From: Mucilaginibacter saanensis
Lineage (GTDB): Bacteria; Bacteroidota; Bacteroidia; Sphingobacteriales; Sphingobacteriaceae
NCBI RefSeq assembly: GCF_014200575.1
Contig: NZ_JACHBZ010000001.1
Span: 248,001 to 312,000 of the forward strand
Direction: 5' to 3'
DNA: 64,000 nt
Numbering within the stretch: the first letter of the stretch is position 1; each line of letters begins with the position of its first letter. This document shows positions 35,604-44,155 of the stretch, one piece after another. Both the position numbers and the translations under genes were made by a program. Under the pieces are notes generated by a model, which saw only the letters and a list, made by a program, of their open reading frames with translations, was not told the DNA's origin and ran no database searches.

Positions 35604-36634
35604 AACTGTGGTATTTTTATAATGGTTGTAAATATATTATCATTTGCATGAGTTTCCATAAGATCATTACGGGCAAAAAGCAAATACAAACGGCGCTGTA
35701 CTCCCCTTAAACCAAAACCAGTACCCTTTTGCGGGCGCGAGGTTTGCGGATCATAAGGGTTTTGTACCATCAGCATCAAATAATGTTCTTCAATTTCTCC
35801 GCGTATGCTTACAATCACCTCGCCGGTGGTATCATACAAACCAAACTTAATGGCGTTTTCAACCAGGGGTTGCAACAGCATTGATGGTAGTACGGCGGCT
35901 CCGCATTTCTCGTCGCAGCTTATTTCCGTTTGCAGGCGATGTCCGAAACGTACCTTTTCAATATCAAGGTACAGGTTCAGGTGTGCCAGCTCCTCGCTTA
36001 AAGGTACCTGCTGCTGATCGTCTTTTTTTAAAGTTCCGCGTAAAAAGTCTGACAACTGGTGTATCATGCGGCGGGCCTCATCGGGTTTAAACCCAATAAG
36101 GGCATTAATGGAGTTAAGACTATTGAACAAAAAGTGCGGTTGTAATTGCTGTCTTAAATTATATAACTCCGCATCACGGGCCAGTTGCTCTGCCTCAGTC
36201 TTGCGTTTCTGGGTTTCTTTCTGATCAAGTTGCGAGTACCACAATAAACTGATCATGGCCATCCAGCCAATGGCCAAAAAGTCTGTAAAAAACCGGATGG
36301 TAAGAGATTGCAGCACAAAGTTTACAAACACCTTGTCGGTATTTAACAATGGCAGCAGGTAACGGCAGCCCAGGGTACAAATACCCGCAAGCGCCACGCA
36401 CCATATAAATAAATTAATGTAACTGCCTTTGCCTGGCTGATAGTAACGCAGGTTATTGTTAATAAGCCAGCAAGCGCCTGATAGCAGCATGGCGCTTAAT
36501 AAACCATCGGTTGAGGCGGTAAACCAAAAAAAGCCAAAACTGTGCACAATATAAGTTTGCAATGCGGCCCATGCCAGGCCGCATCCAATAAATGCACCGT
36601 ATAATTTTGAAGCTGATATGGTAGGTAATGCCAA
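35600..36634 (-). CDS. LytS-type sensor histidine kinase (His_kinase PF06580)
   Basis: 344 residues with four predicted membrane segments (about 10-135), a short coiled-coil, the LytS H-box (LQPHFLFNSLNSINALIG) and an HATPase domain (LQPLVENAIKFGLYD, KGTGFGLRGVQRRLY). It pairs with the LytTR regulator by gene overlap. The signal is unknown. The nearby LiaF-like membrane proteins suggest envelope stress. Confidence 0.95.
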   Translation of the reverse strand: MALPTISASKLYGAFIGCGLAWAALQTYIVHSFGFFWFTASTDGLLSAMLLSGACWLINNNLRYYQPGKGSYINLFIWCVALAGICTLGCRYLLPLLNTDKVFVNFVLQSLTIRFFTDFLAIGWMAMISLLWYSQLDQKETQKRKTEAEQLARDAELYNLRQQLQPHFLFNSLNSINALIGFKPDEARRMIHQLSDFLRGTLKKDDQQQVPLSEELAHLNLYLDIEKVRFGHRLQTEISCDEKCGAAVLPSMLLQPLVENAIKFGLYDTTGEVIVSIRGEIEEHYLMLMVQNPYDPQTSRPQKGTGFGLRGVQRRLYLLFARNDLMETHANDNIFTTIIKIPQL

Positions 36635-36659
36635 AACTTATTTTTTATGATTGGTTTTT

Positions 36660-36731
36660 AGTATCAAGTAGCTAGTATCAAGTATCAAGATCGAATTAAA
36701 TTTTGAGGCTAAAGTCGTAATACTTGATACT
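36660..36731. repeat. Inverted repeat AGTATCAAGTA/TACTTGATACT
   Basis: Two perfect 11-bp arms 50 bp apart, with extra left-side direct copies of AGTATCAAG. It lies between the DUF4288 gene and the LytS gene, so it may be in the operon leader. Function unknown. Confidence 0.6.
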
Positions 36732-36741
36732 ATTAATAGTA

Positions 36742-37077
36742 CTAATTTCTTGCGCCCAATAGGGCCGATTTATGGTGTGCCCAGGCGATGTACAAATCGG
36801 CATCGGGCGTTTCATGTATATTATAGTAAAGTTCGGCACCATCCGTAAGGCTATTGATGAGGTTTAGTTCGGCCACATCAATAAACTGCCATTTAACGGT
36901 TTGCTTTTCAATGTTTTTAAAACTATCCTGATTGGCATGGCCAATTTTGTTTGCTTTTTCATAAGCGTTCAGTTCCGTATCCGCACTAATCAATCTTAAT
37001 TGCTCATCAAATTGCGCCTGATGGTCGCCGTCGCCACTTATTACCCTGAAAATTAATTTTGCTACGTACCAGTTCAT
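36742..37077 (-). CDS. DUF4288 family protein
   Basis: 111-residue soluble protein with the DUF4288 pattern: MNWYVAKLIFRVISGDGDHQ at the start, AYEKANKIGHANQDSF, WQFIDVAELNLI, and the closing ELYYNIHETPDADLYI. The function is unknown. It is 13 bp after the LiaF-like gene, so probably cotranscribed. Confidence 0.85.
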   Translation of the reverse strand: MNWYVAKLIFRVISGDGDHQAQFDEQLRLISADTELNAYEKANKIGHANQDSFKNIEKQTVKWQFIDVAELNLINSLTDGAELYYNIHETPDADLYIAWAHHKSALLGARN

Positions 37078-37090
37078 GATCTTTTAATTT

Positions 37091-37918
37091 TTAATAGCTG
37101 CGTATATCAACACCTGCAAAAATGGAAGTTCCTTTAAGTACCAATACTTTATCGTTATTGGCTGATGCCGTACTCCTGATCCTTTTATCGTCAACACCGG
37201 CAAAAACTGCTGCCAGGTCAGATACTACCTGCCAGTTGGATGGCACAATGATCTTGGTGCCGCCAAATATCTGGGTAATGTCAATAACCACCCTGCCATT
37301 AATATCGGCCTGGGTAAAATCAAGTTCGGCACCGCCAAAAATGTTCACAATATCACCGCCTTTGAAGTTTTTTGACAGCACTGTTTTGTTAACCCCGCCG
37401 AAAATGGAAACAGTATCCAGAAAATCATCACCGCTTGGGTAGGGTGGGGTAAAGGGCTCTTTAGGCGGCACATCATCTTTTACGGTATAATCAACCTCGG
37501 GGTCTGCCGGTTTACCAAAATCAAAGTTAGCTTGTTCCTTGCCCCATTTCATGTCTTTATAATGTTTTTCCCAGTACTGAGGGTCGCCATGTTTGGTACG
37601 TCTTAATATGAGCCACATGCCAAAGCCTATAATGGCAATGGGCCAAACTATACGGTCGGCATGTTCAATGTTGTTGTTAAATAAAAAGATAACGCCTAAA
37701 AACACCATAATGGCCCATGATGATTTTTTGAAGTTATGTTTGGCGCCGAAATAAAGACCCCAGGCTATAAGCCACATTGGCCAGCTGAACAGCCAGTCTG
37801 GAATAAAAAAGTCTGCAAATTGCTTGAGCAGTAATACCCCGCCTATGACGAGCAAGATGACTCCTGCCATAGGTTTTCCTTTATTGGGGTTAGTTGGATG
37901 TTCTATATCGTTGATCAT
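37091..37918 (-). CDS. LiaF-like transmembrane and adhesin-fold protein
   Basis: 275 residues: four membrane segments in the first about 105 residues (LiaI-LiaF-TM region; FFIPDWLFSWPMWLIAWGLY), a charged linker, then a beta-helical C-terminal LiaF domain (about 165-275; TVSIFGGVNKTVLSKNFKGG, VNIFGGAELDFTQADI, TQIFGGTKIIVPSNW). Such proteins modulate envelope stress signalling. Two nearby reverse-strand genes, one a shortened paralogue and one the LytTR pair, are consistent with that. Confidence 0.9.
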   Translation of the reverse strand: MINDIEHPTNPNKGKPMAGVILLVIGGVLLLKQFADFFIPDWLFSWPMWLIAWGLYFGAKHNFKKSSWAIMVFLGVIFLFNNNIEHADRIVWPIAIIGFGMWLILRRTKHGDPQYWEKHYKDMKWGKEQANFDFGKPADPEVDYTVKDDVPPKEPFTPPYPSGDDFLDTVSIFGGVNKTVLSKNFKGGDIVNIFGGAELDFTQADINGRVVIDITQIFGGTKIIVPSNWQVVSDLAAVFAGVDDKRIRSTASANNDKVLVLKGTSIFAGVDIRSY

Positions 37919-38163
37919 TTGATTGCATTTTAAATCATATCCAAAACTAAGGTAACATTATAGATGAGCCAAACAAAAACTGGTGATATATTTAAAGAAA
38001 TCGGTGGGGTGGCATGTTTTGTCGGTGAAAAAGTACGGATGTAGAACGCGAATGTTATACAGCGCTTGTTTAAGTGATAAAGCGGGCGGGGATATTGAAA
38101 AACAGGTACAGCATTTAACAGATAAAATGCCAGAAAATTAGCTATGGCCTGATCACTGTTAAA

Positions 38164-38194
38164 ACAAAAAGGGAGCACCGTTATGGCGCTCCCT
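38164..38194 (-). terminator. Terminator after the short LiaF-like gene
   Basis: GGGAGC pairs with GCTCCC around an interior loop with CC/GG; on the reverse strand it is followed by TTTTTGTTTT, 23 bp past the stop. Confidence 0.8.
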
Positions 38195-38216
38195 TGATAT
38201 ATACGGGCCTTATTTA

Positions 38217-38618
38217 TTACACTTCAGGTTCGGTTGTTTTATCAAAATGAAAGGTGTCTTTAGGCTTTTCAAAATAATATTCGGGTTTTTGTTTTTTTGG
38301 TTTAAATATCATCCATGCGCCAAAGCCCATCACTGCTACCGGCCAAACAATCCGGTCGGCATCGGCTACGTTTACGTCAATTAAAAATGCCAGGCCTATC
38401 AGGGTAATCATGATCCATGATGTTTTGCGGAAATTATATTTGGCACCCATGTACACGCCCCAGGCTATTATCCACATTGGCCAGCTAAACAACCAGTCGG
38501 GAATAAAAAACAGATCAAACTGCCTGATCAATAATATACCGCCAATGGCTAATAAAACTACCCCTGCAGCAGTTTTGCTATTATTAGGGATAATGGTAGT
38601 TTCTATGTTGTTGTTCAT
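38217..38618 (-). CDS. Short LiaF/LiaI-like membrane protein (paralogue of the adjacent gene)
   Basis: 133 residues from the ATG at 38618. It repeats the four-helix N-terminal module of the 37091 gene almost motif for motif (FFIPDWLFSWPMW, ADRIVWPVAVMGFG) and then stops without the beta-helical domain. It therefore looks like a tandem duplicate that kept only the membrane part. It is separated from its paralogue by its own terminator and 298 bp. Start upstream is not supported. Confidence 0.85.
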   Translation of the reverse strand: MNNNIETTIIPNNSKTAAGVVLLAIGGILLIRQFDLFFIPDWLFSWPMWIIAWGVYMGAKYNFRKTSWIMITLIGLAFLIDVNVADADRIVWPVAVMGFGAWMIFKPKKQKPEYYFEKPKDTFHFDKTTEPEV

Positions 38619-38785
38619 CGTTGTAAGTATTAAATTATACCTAAAACTACGGCAGTATTGATGTTGCAACAATGAATAATAGGCGATTGAGCGGGGGAAA
38701 TCGGTAAACGTATAGGTTTGTTCGGTGAATGAGGAAGGCGGGAGAAACAAGATTGGGGGAGTCAGGAACCAGGAAAAGCGTAATA

Positions 38786-38870
38786 TGTCATTGCGAGCGA
38801 TAGCGTGGCAACCGCGAATACTGCAGGACGATTTGCATAGTTCGCGATTGTTTCGTACCTCGCAATGACA
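38786..38870. repeat. Dispersed palindromic element, family B copy 2
   Basis: Ends TGTCATTGCGAG and CTCGCAATGACA; inner arms GTGGCAACCGCGAA and TTCGCGATTGTTTCG. It lies downstream of aguA. Confidence 0.85.
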
Positions 38871-38889
38871 GGGTTTTTATAACAGCGTA

Positions 38890-39948
38890 TTAAACTTCCG
38901 GTTCCTGCTGGCTCAGGCAATGGAAACTGCCTAAACCCCAGATAATATCGGTAGAATCAACACCTATAACTTCATGATCGGGGAAACACTGTTGTAAAAT
39001 ATCGCAGGCCTTATCGTCATTCACCGAGCGATAAGTAGGTACAACAACCGCCGAATTAGCTATATAAAAATTAGCATACGAAGCAGGCAAACGGGTATCC
39101 TCATATATTACAGCTTCGGGCATAGGCAGCTCTACAATATTTAGCTGTTTGCCATTCAGCAAGCGCATGGTTTTCAGGGCTTCCAGGTTTTCCTGCAGCA
39201 GGTGATAGTTTTCGTCATTCTTGTTTTCCTCAACAACGGTAACAACGGTGTCTTCGTTTACAAAACGGGTAATGTCATCAATATGCCCGTCAGTATCGTC
39301 GCCTACAATACCATCGCCAAGCCATAAAATTTGCTCGGCACCGTAGTAGTTACGCAGATACGTTTCTATCTGTTCCTGGTTTAAGTGCGGGTTGCGATTT
39401 TTGTTAAGCAGGCAGGCCATAGTGGTAAGAATTGTTCCTTTGCCATTAAAATCAACCGATCCGCCTTCCATCACAATTCCCGGGTTAAATACGGGCAAAT
39501 TAAAGTGTCGCCCTATTTTGGTAGGGATCACATCATCCAGGTCAAATGGCGGATATTTACCGCCCCAGGCGTTATATCCCCAGTCAACAATAGCTTTTTG
39601 TTTGGTTTCGGGATTGATCAGAAATGCTGGGCCATGATCGCGACACCAGGCATCATTGGTACCAAACTCAAACAGTTCAACACGGTTCATATCAACACCG
39701 GCGTTTTGCAGCTGAAAAGTCACAGAGGCTTTCATGCTTTCATCAACCACGTTAATGCGCACCAGCTCGCCTTTGGTTAAAATCTTGATAAACTCAATAT
39801 ATGAGGGATAGATAGTATCAATTTTTCCCGGCCATGAAGCTTCCTTATGCGGCCATGTAAGCCAGGTAGCAGTGTGCTTAGCCCACTCCGCAGGGAAATG
39901 GAAGCCTTGTGATGCAGGAGTTTGTATAGTTGATGTGTTTTGGCTCAT
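38890..39948 (-). CDS. aguA: Agmatine deiminase
   Basis: 352-residue member of the agmatine deiminase/peptidyl-arginine deiminase family, converting agmatine to N-carbamoylputrescine. Family motifs: TATWLTWPHKEASWPG, NDAWCRDHGPAFLIN, MEGGSVDFNGKGTIL, DDTDGHIDDITRFV and the catalytic Cys344 in GLGSFHCLSQQEP. It pairs with aguB upstream for putrescine synthesis. The gap to aguB holds a family B element. Confidence 0.94.
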   Translation of the reverse strand: MSQNTSTIQTPASQGFHFPAEWAKHTATWLTWPHKEASWPGKIDTIYPSYIEFIKILTKGELVRINVVDESMKASVTFQLQNAGVDMNRVELFEFGTNDAWCRDHGPAFLINPETKQKAIVDWGYNAWGGKYPPFDLDDVIPTKIGRHFNLPVFNPGIVMEGGSVDFNGKGTILTTMACLLNKNRNPHLNQEQIETYLRNYYGAEQILWLGDGIVGDDTDGHIDDITRFVNEDTVVTVVEENKNDENYHLLQENLEALKTMRLLNGKQLNIVELPMPEAVIYEDTRLPASYANFYIANSAVVVPTYRSVNDDKACDILQQCFPDHEVIGVDSTDIIWGLGSFHCLSQQEPEV

Positions 39949-39973
39949 ATTGGTTAATACAGGTTTGTATTTA

Positions 39974-40057
39974 TGTCATTGCGAGCGTAGCGCGGCAATC
40001 TCATTGTGCACAGTTACAATTAGTACCGGTGAGATTGCTTCGTGCCTCGCAATGACA
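39974..40057. repeat. Dispersed palindromic element, family B copy 3
   Basis: The best copy of family B: the left arm TGTCATTGCGAG...GGCAATCTC pairs with GAGATTGC...CTCGCAATGACA, giving about 28-nt imperfect arms. It lies between aguB and aguA in the same direction. Confidence 0.9.
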
Positions 40058-40068
40058 TGTTTATAAAG

Positions 40069-40100
40069 CCCTCTCCCTTTAGGGGAGGGTTGGGTGGGGT
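40069..40100. repeat. G-rich/C-rich short hairpin element, family C copy 1
   Basis: CCCTCTCCCTTTAGGGGAGGG hairpin followed by TTGGGTGGGG. Related short elements occur at 50121 and 59485; none contains an ORF. Confidence 0.6.
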
Positions 40101-40970
40101 TTAATCCTCGTCTAATAATCTTTTAGTGATTGGTTGATAACTGTCAATCCTTCTGTCGCGCAGGAAAGGCCAGTGGCTGCGGTAATAGTCAGATTTATCC
40201 AGATCAAGTTCCTGTACTATTACCTCTTCCTCGTCATGCGAGGTTTGGTGAATAATAGTACCGAAAGGGTTGGCAAAAAATGATCCGCCCCAGAACTTTA
40301 CGCCGGCTTCTTCGCCAACACGGTTAACGCTTACCACGTGTATGCCATTGGCAACAGCGTGCGAGCGTTGTATGGTTTGCCAGGCATTGTACTGTTCAAT
40401 ATTGGTGGCTTCGTCCTGTGTGGTGGCCCAGCCAATGGCCGTAGGGTAAAATAATATATCAGCACCCATTAATGCCGTAATGCGGGCAGCTTCGGGGTAC
40501 CATTGATCCCAGCAAATCAGCACGCCCAATTTGCCATATTTGGTTTTAAATACCTTGTAACCCAGATCGCCGGGGGTAAAATAGAATTTCTCGTAAAATC
40601 CCGGATCGTCAGGGATATGCATTTTGCGGTATTTGCCAAGGTAACTTCCGTCAGCATCTAAAACCGCAGTAGTATTATGATAAAGGCCCTGCGCACGTTT
40701 CTCAAACAACGAGGCTATAATTACCACATTAAGCTCGGCAGCCACTTTTGAAAGCTCATCTGTTGATGGGCCGGGGATGGCTTCGGCCAGCTTAAAATTG
40801 TCGTAATCTTCCACATCACAAAAATAAAGTGAGGTAAACAGCTCCTGTAAGCAAACTATTTGCGCACCCTTAGCTGCGGCTTCCCTAACTTTAACTATAG
40901 CCTTTTGCAAGTTCTGCTGCTTATCAGCAGTGCAGCTCATTTGCACCAGACCAACTTTTACTTTATTCAT
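40101..40970 (-). CDS. aguB: N-carbamoylputrescine amidase
   Basis: 289-residue nitrilase-superfamily amidase giving putrescine, CO2 and ammonia. The Glu-Lys-Cys triad is visible: Glu43 in CLQELFTS, Lys116 in YRKMHIPDD and Cys153 in VLICWDQWYPE. WATTQDEATNIEQYNAWQTI and the length fit the AguB type. It precedes aguA, completing agmatine conversion in one locus. Confidence 0.94.
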   Translation of the reverse strand: MNKVKVGLVQMSCTADKQQNLQKAIVKVREAAAKGAQIVCLQELFTSLYFCDVEDYDNFKLAEAIPGPSTDELSKVAAELNVVIIASLFEKRAQGLYHNTTAVLDADGSYLGKYRKMHIPDDPGFYEKFYFTPGDLGYKVFKTKYGKLGVLICWDQWYPEAARITALMGADILFYPTAIGWATTQDEATNIEQYNAWQTIQRSHAVANGIHVVSVNRVGEEAGVKFWGGSFFANPFGTIIHQTSHDEEEVIVQELDLDKSDYYRSHWPFLRDRRIDSYQPITKRLLDED

Positions 40971-41154
40971 ACTACTAAAAATTTCCGCAAAAATAACACT
41001 TTGATGTGATGATTTGTATTCAATTAATTAATGATTACATACCGTTGATGGTTTGTTTTTTTATGCATTTGTGCAAACTTTAGTATTATAAACTGCGTTC
41101 TTAACCCAAAGTTGCGCTTGGTTAAAAAAATAATAATCTGTGCGCTCAAATAAT

Positions 41155-41162
41155 TAGCTTTG
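41155..41162 (+). promoter_or_regulatory. -7 box close to the start codon
   Basis: TAGCTTTG (consensus TAnnTTTG) ends 6 bp before the ATG at 41169, implying a nearly leaderless transcript. Confidence 0.5.
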
Positions 41163-41168
41163 CAGCCA

Positions 41169-42113
41169 ATGACAGAAATAGACGAAATAGTTGATGAAGG
41201 TACCGAGCATAAAACCTGGAAAGGCAAGCTATGGAATGTAGTTAAAGTTATTTTAATTATAGTGGTTACAGGCGGCCTGCTTTATTGGGTTTTTAGCAAA
41301 GTTCCTTTTGCTAAAATAAAATTCCGTCTTGCGCATGCTAACCGTGCTTGGCTGTCTGCAGCTATTCTTTGTTACGTTGGCTCCATGCTGTTTTCATCAT
41401 GGCGCTTACTTAGTTTCTTTAAATCTATTGGTCTTAAGCTTGATTGGCGTTTTAACCTGCGCTTATATTTTTTAGGCCTGTGCTACAATGTGCTATTGCC
41501 GGGCGGCATAGGCGGCGATGGTTATAAAATTTACTTACTGCATAAAACCTATAAACTACCCACCAAAAAAGTTTTTTGGGCTATTTTATTTGATAGGCTA
41601 AGCGGCTTTTGGGCTATTGGCGCTATTGTGGTTGGCCTTATTATTTTAATTCCGAGTTTTCCGTATCATTTAGGCATTCCGCTAAGTATAGTTTCGGTGG
41701 GTTCTGTAATTTATTATTTTGTTGCACGTAAATTTTTCAGGGATTATACCCATAATTTTTTCTCCGGCCATCTAAAAGCTATAGGTGTACAAAGTATGCA
41801 ATTACTTACTATTGTGTGCTTGTTGCTTGCACAGGATTTTAACGGCAAGTTTGCGCCTTACCTGTTATCGTTTCTCTTCTCATCATTAGCAGCGGTTATC
41901 CCGTTTAGTTTAGGCGGCGGCGGTATTAGGGATGCGCTTTTTTTAACCCTGGCACGTCAATTTAATCTTACCGAGGACATGGCCGTTTACTTAAGCTTTG
42001 GATTTTACCTCATTTCTATTGCTGTTGCCTTAATTGGTATATACTACGTGATACGCCCAACACGGCTTGAGAAAGGATTGCAGAAACCATCGGAATTTAC
42101 TTTGGATAATTAG
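41169..42113 (+). CDS. Flippase-like membrane protein (LPG synthase TM/UPF0104 family)
   Basis: 314-residue polytopic membrane protein with about seven to eight segments. The family pattern appears in LRLYFLGLCYNVLLPGGIGGDGYK, the LFDRLSGFWAI segment, and IPFSLGGGGIRDALFLTLA. It belongs to the lysylphosphatidylglycerol synthase transmembrane domain-like group, some members of which flip lipids or lipid-linked sugars. There is no cytosolic synthase domain. The ATG at 41169 is preferred to a TTG at 41160. Confidence 0.88.
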   Translation: MTEIDEIVDEGTEHKTWKGKLWNVVKVILIIVVTGGLLYWVFSKVPFAKIKFRLAHANRAWLSAAILCYVGSMLFSSWRLLSFFKSIGLKLDWRFNLRLYFLGLCYNVLLPGGIGGDGYKIYLLHKTYKLPTKKVFWAILFDRLSGFWAIGAIVVGLIILIPSFPYHLGIPLSIVSVGSVIYYFVARKFFRDYTHNFFSGHLKAIGVQSMQLLTIVCLLLAQDFNGKFAPYLLSFLFSSLAAVIPFSLGGGGIRDALFLTLARQFNLTEDMAVYLSFGFYLISIAVALIGIYYVIRPTRLEKGLQKPSEFTLDN

Positions 42114-42228
42114 TAATAAATCAGAATATTATTTTAATTAAAAAACCATTTTAGAATCATATTCTAAATCTTGCAAGTGAGGCAAGCGTTTACTTAAATT
42201 GGCGTTCTGTATATAAATTAATTTATAA

Positions 42229-44007
42229 ATGAGCCATTTTAATGATTTTAATAATCCGCAGGTTGCTGCGTTGCCCGGTCATTTAAAGCAATTTATAGTT
42301 GACCAACATTATGAGCATTATACGCCAATTGACCATGCAGTTTGGCGCTATGTAATGCGGCAAAATTACAGTTATCTTAAGGATGTTGCCTATTACCCTT
42401 ACATTCCCGGCTTAACCAAAGCAGGCTTAACCATTGAGCGCATCCCTGATTTGCAGGAGATGAATGATGCGCTCGCTAAAATTAACTGGGGCGCTGTTAC
42501 GGTTGATGGTTTTATACCGCCCGCTGCTTTTATGGAGTACCAGGCCTACCGGGTATTGGTTATTGCGGCGGATATACGCCAGTCAAGACATATTGAATAT
42601 ACCCCTGCGCCCGATATTATACATGAATCGGCAGGGCATGCCCCCATTATTGCCGATAAAGATTATCATGAATACCTGAGCTATTTTGGCTCGATAGGAG
42701 CAAAGGCCATGTTTTCTGCACAGGATTTTGAGCTATATGAAGCTATCAGGGCCTTATCCATCTTAAAGGAAATGCCCGATGCAGATGAGGCTGCAATTAA
42801 AAAGGCTGATGAATTGGTAGCCTATCGGCAGGAAAACATGGGCGAGCCATCTGAAATGGCCCTGCTAAGTCGCTTGCACTGGTGGACGGTGGAGTACGGC
42901 CTGATCGGTACATTGGAGCAGCCCAAAATTTATGGAGCCGGCCTGCTGTCGTCTATTGGCGAAAGTGCGAGCTGCATGAATCCCGAGGTTGAGAAGTTAT
43001 GGTACACTATTGACGCGCTCAAATACAGTTATGATATTACCAAACCGCAGCCACAGCTTTTTGTAACCCCAACGTTTCAAAACCTGATAGATGTACTGGA
43101 GGAGTTTGCCAATACCATGTCATTCAGGCGGGGTGGCACTTATGGTTTGGGTAAAGCCGTAGCAAGTAAAAATACCTGTACATTGGTTTACAGCTCCGGT
43201 TTGCAGGTATCAGGTACCATTACAGACTTTAAGGCAGATACTCACCATAACCCTTATTTTATCAAAACCACTGGCCCAACTGCTTTGTCGGTGAACAACC
43301 AACAGTTGCCCGGGCATGGGAAAAACTATCATAAAGATGGTTTTAGTTCGCCGGTGGGAAAACTGAAAAATATCCATACTCCACTTGAGGATGTAACCGG
43401 CGAAGAATTGGAGAACATCGGTATTGCTAAAGGTAAAACTGTTGAGCTCTATTTTGAAAGCAGTATTATAGTTAAAGGAACGGTAAAAAGCATATTGTCA
43501 TTCCTGGGCAAAATGCAACTTATTACTTTTATAAATTGCACAGTTACTGACAAAAAAGGAAAGGTACTGTTTGACCCCTCATGGGGGGTATACGATATGG
43601 CCGTGGGCGAAAAAATAGTTTCTGTATTTTGTGGCGCTGCTGATAAAGAGGCTTTTGAAGAGATCGTTTATAAATCACAAGCAGCTACCCATCACGTAGT
43701 GTACGATAGCAGAACCTTGGAGCTGCATAAACTTTACCAACAGGTACGTGACCGCCGTCAAAAAGGTGGCGATTATGGTTTTTTAGGTAATGTATGGTTC
43801 AAATTGCAAAAAAACCATCACGACGATTGGTTATGCTCTCTTGAAATATTGGAAATGCTGGAGCATGAGGGTACCGAGCCGCAGTTGGCGGCTGATATCA
43901 GGCAGTTTTTACAACAAAAAGCGATAGACCAGCCCGAGCTAAAAAAACTCATCAGCGATGGTTTTTATCTGATAGCGCATCCCGTTGAACAAAAATTGGT
44001 ATTTTAG
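42229..44007 (+). CDS. phhA: Aromatic amino acid hydroxylase (phenylalanine 4-monooxygenase) with long C-terminal extension
   Basis: 592 residues. The hydroxylase domain (about 1-330) has the iron ligands His132 and His137 in IIHESAGHAPII and Glu222 in HWWTVEYGL, and pterin/substrate loop features such as KIYGAGLLSSIGES. It makes tyrosine from phenylalanine, feeding the hppD-hmgA-fahA genes. Bacterial PhhA proteins are usually about 260-300 residues; here some 260 extra residues follow, with two beta-rich segments showing a shared GTI/GTV motif (LQVSGTITDF, IIVKGTVKSI). Their function is unknown. Not a fusion to a known enzyme. Confidence 0.92.
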   Translation: MSHFNDFNNPQVAALPGHLKQFIVDQHYEHYTPIDHAVWRYVMRQNYSYLKDVAYYPYIPGLTKAGLTIERIPDLQEMNDALAKINWGAVTVDGFIPPAAFMEYQAYRVLVIAADIRQSRHIEYTPAPDIIHESAGHAPIIADKDYHEYLSYFGSIGAKAMFSAQDFELYEAIRALSILKEMPDADEAAIKKADELVAYRQENMGEPSEMALLSRLHWWTVEYGLIGTLEQPKIYGAGLLSSIGESASCMNPEVEKLWYTIDALKYSYDITKPQPQLFVTPTFQNLIDVLEEFANTMSFRRGGTYGLGKAVASKNTCTLVYSSGLQVSGTITDFKADTHHNPYFIKTTGPTALSVNNQQLPGHGKNYHKDGFSSPVGKLKNIHTPLEDVTGEELENIGIAKGKTVELYFESSIIVKGTVKSILSFLGKMQLITFINCTVTDKKGKVLFDPSWGVYDMAVGEKIVSVFCGAADKEAFEEIVYKSQAATHHVVYDSRTLELHKLYQQVRDRRQKGGDYGFLGNVWFKLQKNHHDDWLCSLEILEMLEHEGTEPQLAADIRQFLQQKAIDQPELKKLISDGFYLIAHPVEQKLVF

Positions 44008-44034
44008 GAGCGAGTAAAAGACAAAAAAATAGCG

Positions 44035-44128
44035 CGTCATTGCGAGGTACGAAGCAATCTCTATGCTATACAGAGCAGTAACTATGTATAAATTTACTGT
44101 GTAGGGACTATCCCGAGCATCGCAATGA
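44035..44128. repeat. Dispersed palindromic element, family B copy 4
   Basis: Ends CGTCATTGCGAGG and ATCGCAATGAGG, inner GAAGCAATCTC. It lies between phhA and the SDR gene. Confidence 0.7.
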
Positions 44129-44155
44129 GGATGTAATAAATAATAAAGAAGCTAC

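Noticed and set aside
37930..38178. Reverse ORF of 82 codons between the two LiaF-like genes
   Set aside because: It has no family resemblance, and its lower end meets the start region of the 37091 gene while its upper end runs into a terminator; probably chance.
39872..40066. Forward 64-codon ORF near the aguA start
   Set aside because: It overlaps aguA on the other strand and the family B repeat; composition follows the repeat.
18010..44128. Dispersed repeats as insertion sequences
   Set aside because: They have no transposase, no target-site duplication that I can see, and are only 70-100 bp.
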